Assembly: GCF_000510265.1 (NCBI RefSeq)
Contig: NZ_CP006745.1
Coordinates: 181,444 to 245,443, forward strand
DNA: 64,000 nt
Source of the DNA: Candidatus Endolissoclinum faulkneri L5
Lineage (GTDB): Bacteria; Pseudomonadota; Alphaproteobacteria; Thalassobaculales; Thalassobaculaceae
Direction of reading: 5' to 3'
The first letter of the stretch is position 1. Each line of letters starts with the position of its first letter. This document shows positions 61,769 to 64,000 of the stretch, in pieces. Made by a program: the position numbers and the translations under genes. Under the pieces are notes generated by a model, which worked only from the letters and a program-made list of their open reading frames with translations, had not been told where the DNA came from and ran no database searches.

Positions 61769-62554
61769 ATGGCTATTATTTGCTCGGAGACTAGGAGTGT
61801 TATACTACTAGTTACTTATGTCCTGTTGACGTTAGCAATAATACCAATTCAACTTATCGCAGTACTGCTGCGGATTCGCTTAGCTGAACTGTTGCCGAGG
61901 TTTTATCATCGTATGTGCGCTTCCCTTTTAGGGATCAGGGTTGTGGTGCGTGGTAAGCAAGTACGTGAACGCCCGGTACTATTTGTTGCTAATCACGTTT
62001 CTTATCTAGATATTATTGCTCTAGGCTCTGTTGTAAATGGTTGTTTTATAGCGAAAGCTGAAGTTGCTTTTTGGCCATTATTTGGCATTTTAGCAAAACT
62101 GCAGCGTACGATTTTTATTGTTCGTAAACGTTTTGCTGTGGTAGAGCATAGTGCTGACATAGCAAATCGCTTAGAGTCTGGTGATAACTTAATATTGTTT
62201 CCAGAAGGAACTAGTGGTGATGGTACTCGTGTCATGCCTTTTAAGAGCGCTTTTTTTGCTGTCGCTGAACATTGGTCTCATAGGCAGCCGCTTGTTATTC
62301 AGCCGGTATCAATAGCTTACACCATGTTAAACGAGGTTCCTCTTGGACGAAGTTTGCGACCTTTATTCGCCTGGTATGGCGACATGGATTTTTTGCCACA
62401 TTTGTGGACTGTTGCCGCTATGGGTAAGCTAACTGTAGTTATTGACTTTCATCAGCCTTTGACAGTAGCCGAGGGTGGATCACGTAAAGTTTTAGCTTCC
62501 AAAGTTCAGGAGGAGGTAGCCATTGGATTAGCGCGAGCTAATGCTGGACGTTAG
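61769..62554 (+). CDS. PlsC/OlsA-like 1-acyl-glycerol-phosphate (or lyso-ornithine lipid) acyltransferase
   Basis: Membrane acyltransferase of the PlsC family. An N-terminal hydrophobic helix (about 10-34) precedes the catalytic H76-x4-D81 in NHVSYLD. FPEGTSGDGTRVMPFKSAFF (about 144-163) is the substrate phosphate-binding motif. Length 261 residues. Placed 88 bases after the OlsB-like gene, it probably acylates lyso-ornithine lipid (OlsA), but it could also make phosphatidic acid. miaB and phoH, which often follow in relatives, are missing. Confidence 0.85.
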   Translation: MAIICSETRSVILLVTYVLLTLAIIPIQLIAVLLRIRLAELLPRFYHRMCASLLGIRVVVRGKQVRERPVLFVANHVSYLDIIALGSVVNGCFIAKAEVAFWPLFGILAKLQRTIFIVRKRFAVVEHSADIANRLESGDNLILFPEGTSGDGTRVMPFKSAFFAVAEHWSHRQPLVIQPVSIAYTMLNEVPLGRSLRPLFAWYGDMDFLPHLWTVAAMGKLTVVIDFHQPLTVAEGGSRKVLASKVQEEVAIGLARANAGR

Positions 62555-63857
62555 GCATTTTAATATAATTATTGGATTATTGTCTGTCATTATAGTAACA
62601 GTATGGCTTTTATAGAATTAAACTAGAACTAATTTAGACTATTTATTGGAATATTCTTGCATTGCTTTTAGGTTATTATTAAGTACCTACTCTTTCGTTG
62701 TTAATGTAAAAAAATACTTAATTTTGTTAGGTTTTATGTTTATGTAACTAGGAAGAATATTAAAGATTAAGTAAAATACCTTAAATGTTTCAGTACGAAC
62801 GTTAAAAACTATTTTTATTATATTTTATCTAAAAAAATACCTGTTTATTCGTAAGCAGTAAGTTTTTTGTATATTACATGTCATAATCTAATTTAGATTT
62901 TAGCTAAGATAAACTCAACTAGTCTGGATAGTTATCTCTGTAATTAAATATTTATACTAGAGCTTTGTTTATCAAGGTTATGTTTATTTGGTGTGTGTTT
63001 CAGTACTTACAGTTAAGATTTATGCTATAAATCTTGTATTATTCTAATTTGTAATTAATAGCGGCAATCTATAATGCACTTGTTGTTTATTGCTTTAAAG
63101 TAAGATTTTAATTATTTGTTTGTATTATAAAAATTTAGCTTTAGTATTTTGCATTATCAAAGTTTTGCGATTAACTTTAGAGTTATTAGTTTGACAGCTT
63201 TTTAAGCTTTTGGGTTAATTAATTGGATTTATCATCCACTCATTATCAGCTAGAAGAGTAAATTCTTATTTAATTTATTTAAATGCTAGATTAACTATAA
63301 TTAATTCTAGTCGGAGACTAAAAAGAATAAATTAATCGTAAATTGAGTATGCTGAGTATTTTTATTTTATGTATTGTATTTAAAAGAAAACAGAGTGGTA
63401 AAAATAAACTTGGTGTTTAGCTATTGATGTTAAATGAAACATTCATAAAATTACCTTTTTCTTTTATTCCTATCTAAAAATAAGTATGGCAATTTTTAGT
63501 ATTATAAGATATTTATCTCGAGTACCGTATGAACAAAATCATTCCGTTCTGGTCAGCTTCTACCAAAGCAATACTATGAAGTGCTACATTAATAATACTA
63601 ATCTTACTAAGCAGTTAGCTAAGAATAAAAATTAGCATGAATAATATACTTCCAAAGATTCTTGTATTATGTGAAGCAAATATGAAGTGTGATATGATTA
63701 GTTTTTTTTCTAAAGCTACTTTAATTGTATTAACGGTGGTGTGCATTTTGTGAATAGTGTCTAAATGTAAATTATGTAAAATACGTCTTTGGGTCTCAGA
63801 TGTTACTTTAGTTGATACTTTTAAATACGAAATTAATTTTATTTTAGGAGTGGCGCA
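62555..63857. other. Gene-free gap upstream of tldD
   Basis: 1.3 kb without a supported gene. A perfect 9-bp stem with a 3-base loop is at 63015-63035, and a small TAGTC/GACTA stem at 63308-63320. Relatives often place miaB, phoH, ybeY and corC after the acyltransferase; no remnant was recognised. Confidence 0.5.
63015..63035. repeat. 9-bp perfect stem, 3-base loop
   Basis: AAGATTTAT and ATAAATCTT pair perfectly around GCT. A moderately T-rich stretch follows on the plus strand. Confidence 0.6.
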
Positions 63858-64000
63858 GTGTCCAACATGGCCTTAACTGATGAGTTATTTTTTAATAAAG
63901 CTGGCCTAAATAAGACTCGTACACAGGATATGGTGAACGATGCACTCAGGGGGGCTGATGATGGTGAATTATTCTTAGAATATAGTGAGATTGAAAGCCT
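63858..64000 (+). CDS. tldD: TldD, metalloprotease subunit (N-terminus, cut by window end)
   Basis: The GTG at 63858, with TTAGGAG 6-7 bases upstream, opens a frame that runs off the window after 47 full codons. The start VSNMALTDELFFNKAGLN and the stretch DALRGADDGELFLEYSEIES match the N-terminus of alphaproteobacterial TldD. TldD works with TldE/PmbA as a zinc protease that processes peptides. In-frame ATG codons are also present but the GTG has the better ribosome binding site. The active-site region lies beyond the window. Confidence 0.82.
   Translation, partial: MSNMALTDELFFNKAGLNKTRTQDMVNDALRGADDGELFLEYSEIES

Noticed and set aside
1-64000. Polyketide or other secondary-metabolite genes expected if this were a toxin-producing tunicate symbiont
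   Set aside because: None was seen in the window, so the organism name stays an inference.

Overview
The window looks like a piece of a host-restricted or otherwise reduced alphaproteobacterial chromosome. It is AT-rich throughout (roughly one third G+C by eye). The gene order is alphaproteobacterial: rplO-secY-adk-rpsM-rpsK-rpoA-rplQ in the ribosomal block, an adenylate kinase with a short LID, hisA-hisF-hisE-HIT, etfB-etfA beside a PduO-type cobalamin adenosyltransferase, and uvrA divergent from ssb. Coding density is normal in the ribosomal and RNA polymerase block but low elsewhere, with gaps of 0.4 to 1.7 kb that hold no convincing gene. This fits a Rhodospirillales-like symbiont undergoing genome erosion, for example something like the tunicate symbiont Candidatus Endolissoclinum faulkneri. 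That name is an inference from gene order and base composition only.

Layout. 0.4-5.0 kb: a two-domain ThyX-like protein (minus), then hisA-hisF-hisE and a HIT-family hydrolase (plus). 6.4-8.3 kb: lgt and a MidA-type methyltransferase. 9.5-15.4 kb: a small PH-like membrane protein, uvrA, and divergent ssb. 16.3-18.5 kb: wzm/wzt polysaccharide exporter genes. 20.2-22.6 kb: cobalamin adenosyltransferase, etfB and etfA. 23.1-54.5 kb: one long minus-strand information-processing block. Read in the direction of transcription it is tRNA-Tyr, tuf, tRNA-Trp, secE, nusG, rplK, rplA, rplJ, rplL, rpoB, rpoC, rpsL, rpsG, fusA, then the S10, spc and alpha operons to rplQ. 54.9-64 kb: rlmB, lnt (minus), nfuA, tsaB, an olsB/olsA-like pair, and the first 47 codons of tldD, cut by the window end.

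How the genes work together. Most of the window is translation, transcription and protein export (SecY, SecE). Lgt and Lnt are the first and last enzymes of lipoprotein maturation. UvrA and SSB serve DNA repair and replication. EtfAB carries electrons from acyl-CoA dehydrogenases. NfuA (iron-sulfur cluster delivery) and TsaB (tRNA t6A) are housekeeping. The OlsB/OlsA-like pair suggests ornithine lipid synthesis.

No new defence, secretion or biosynthetic system is evident, and there is no CRISPR array, prophage or insertion sequence. The points most worth a second look are: (1) the ThyX-like protein, whose catalytic motif residues are split between two halves; (2) repeated stem-loops touching or overlapping stop codons and lacking a U-tract, one of them encoding the last residues of L15; (3) loss of the tuf copy from the str operon, leaving a gap with a candidate promoter and a hairpin plus U-tract just before rpsJ; (4) many perfect inverted repeats and short tandem duplications in the gene-free gaps.
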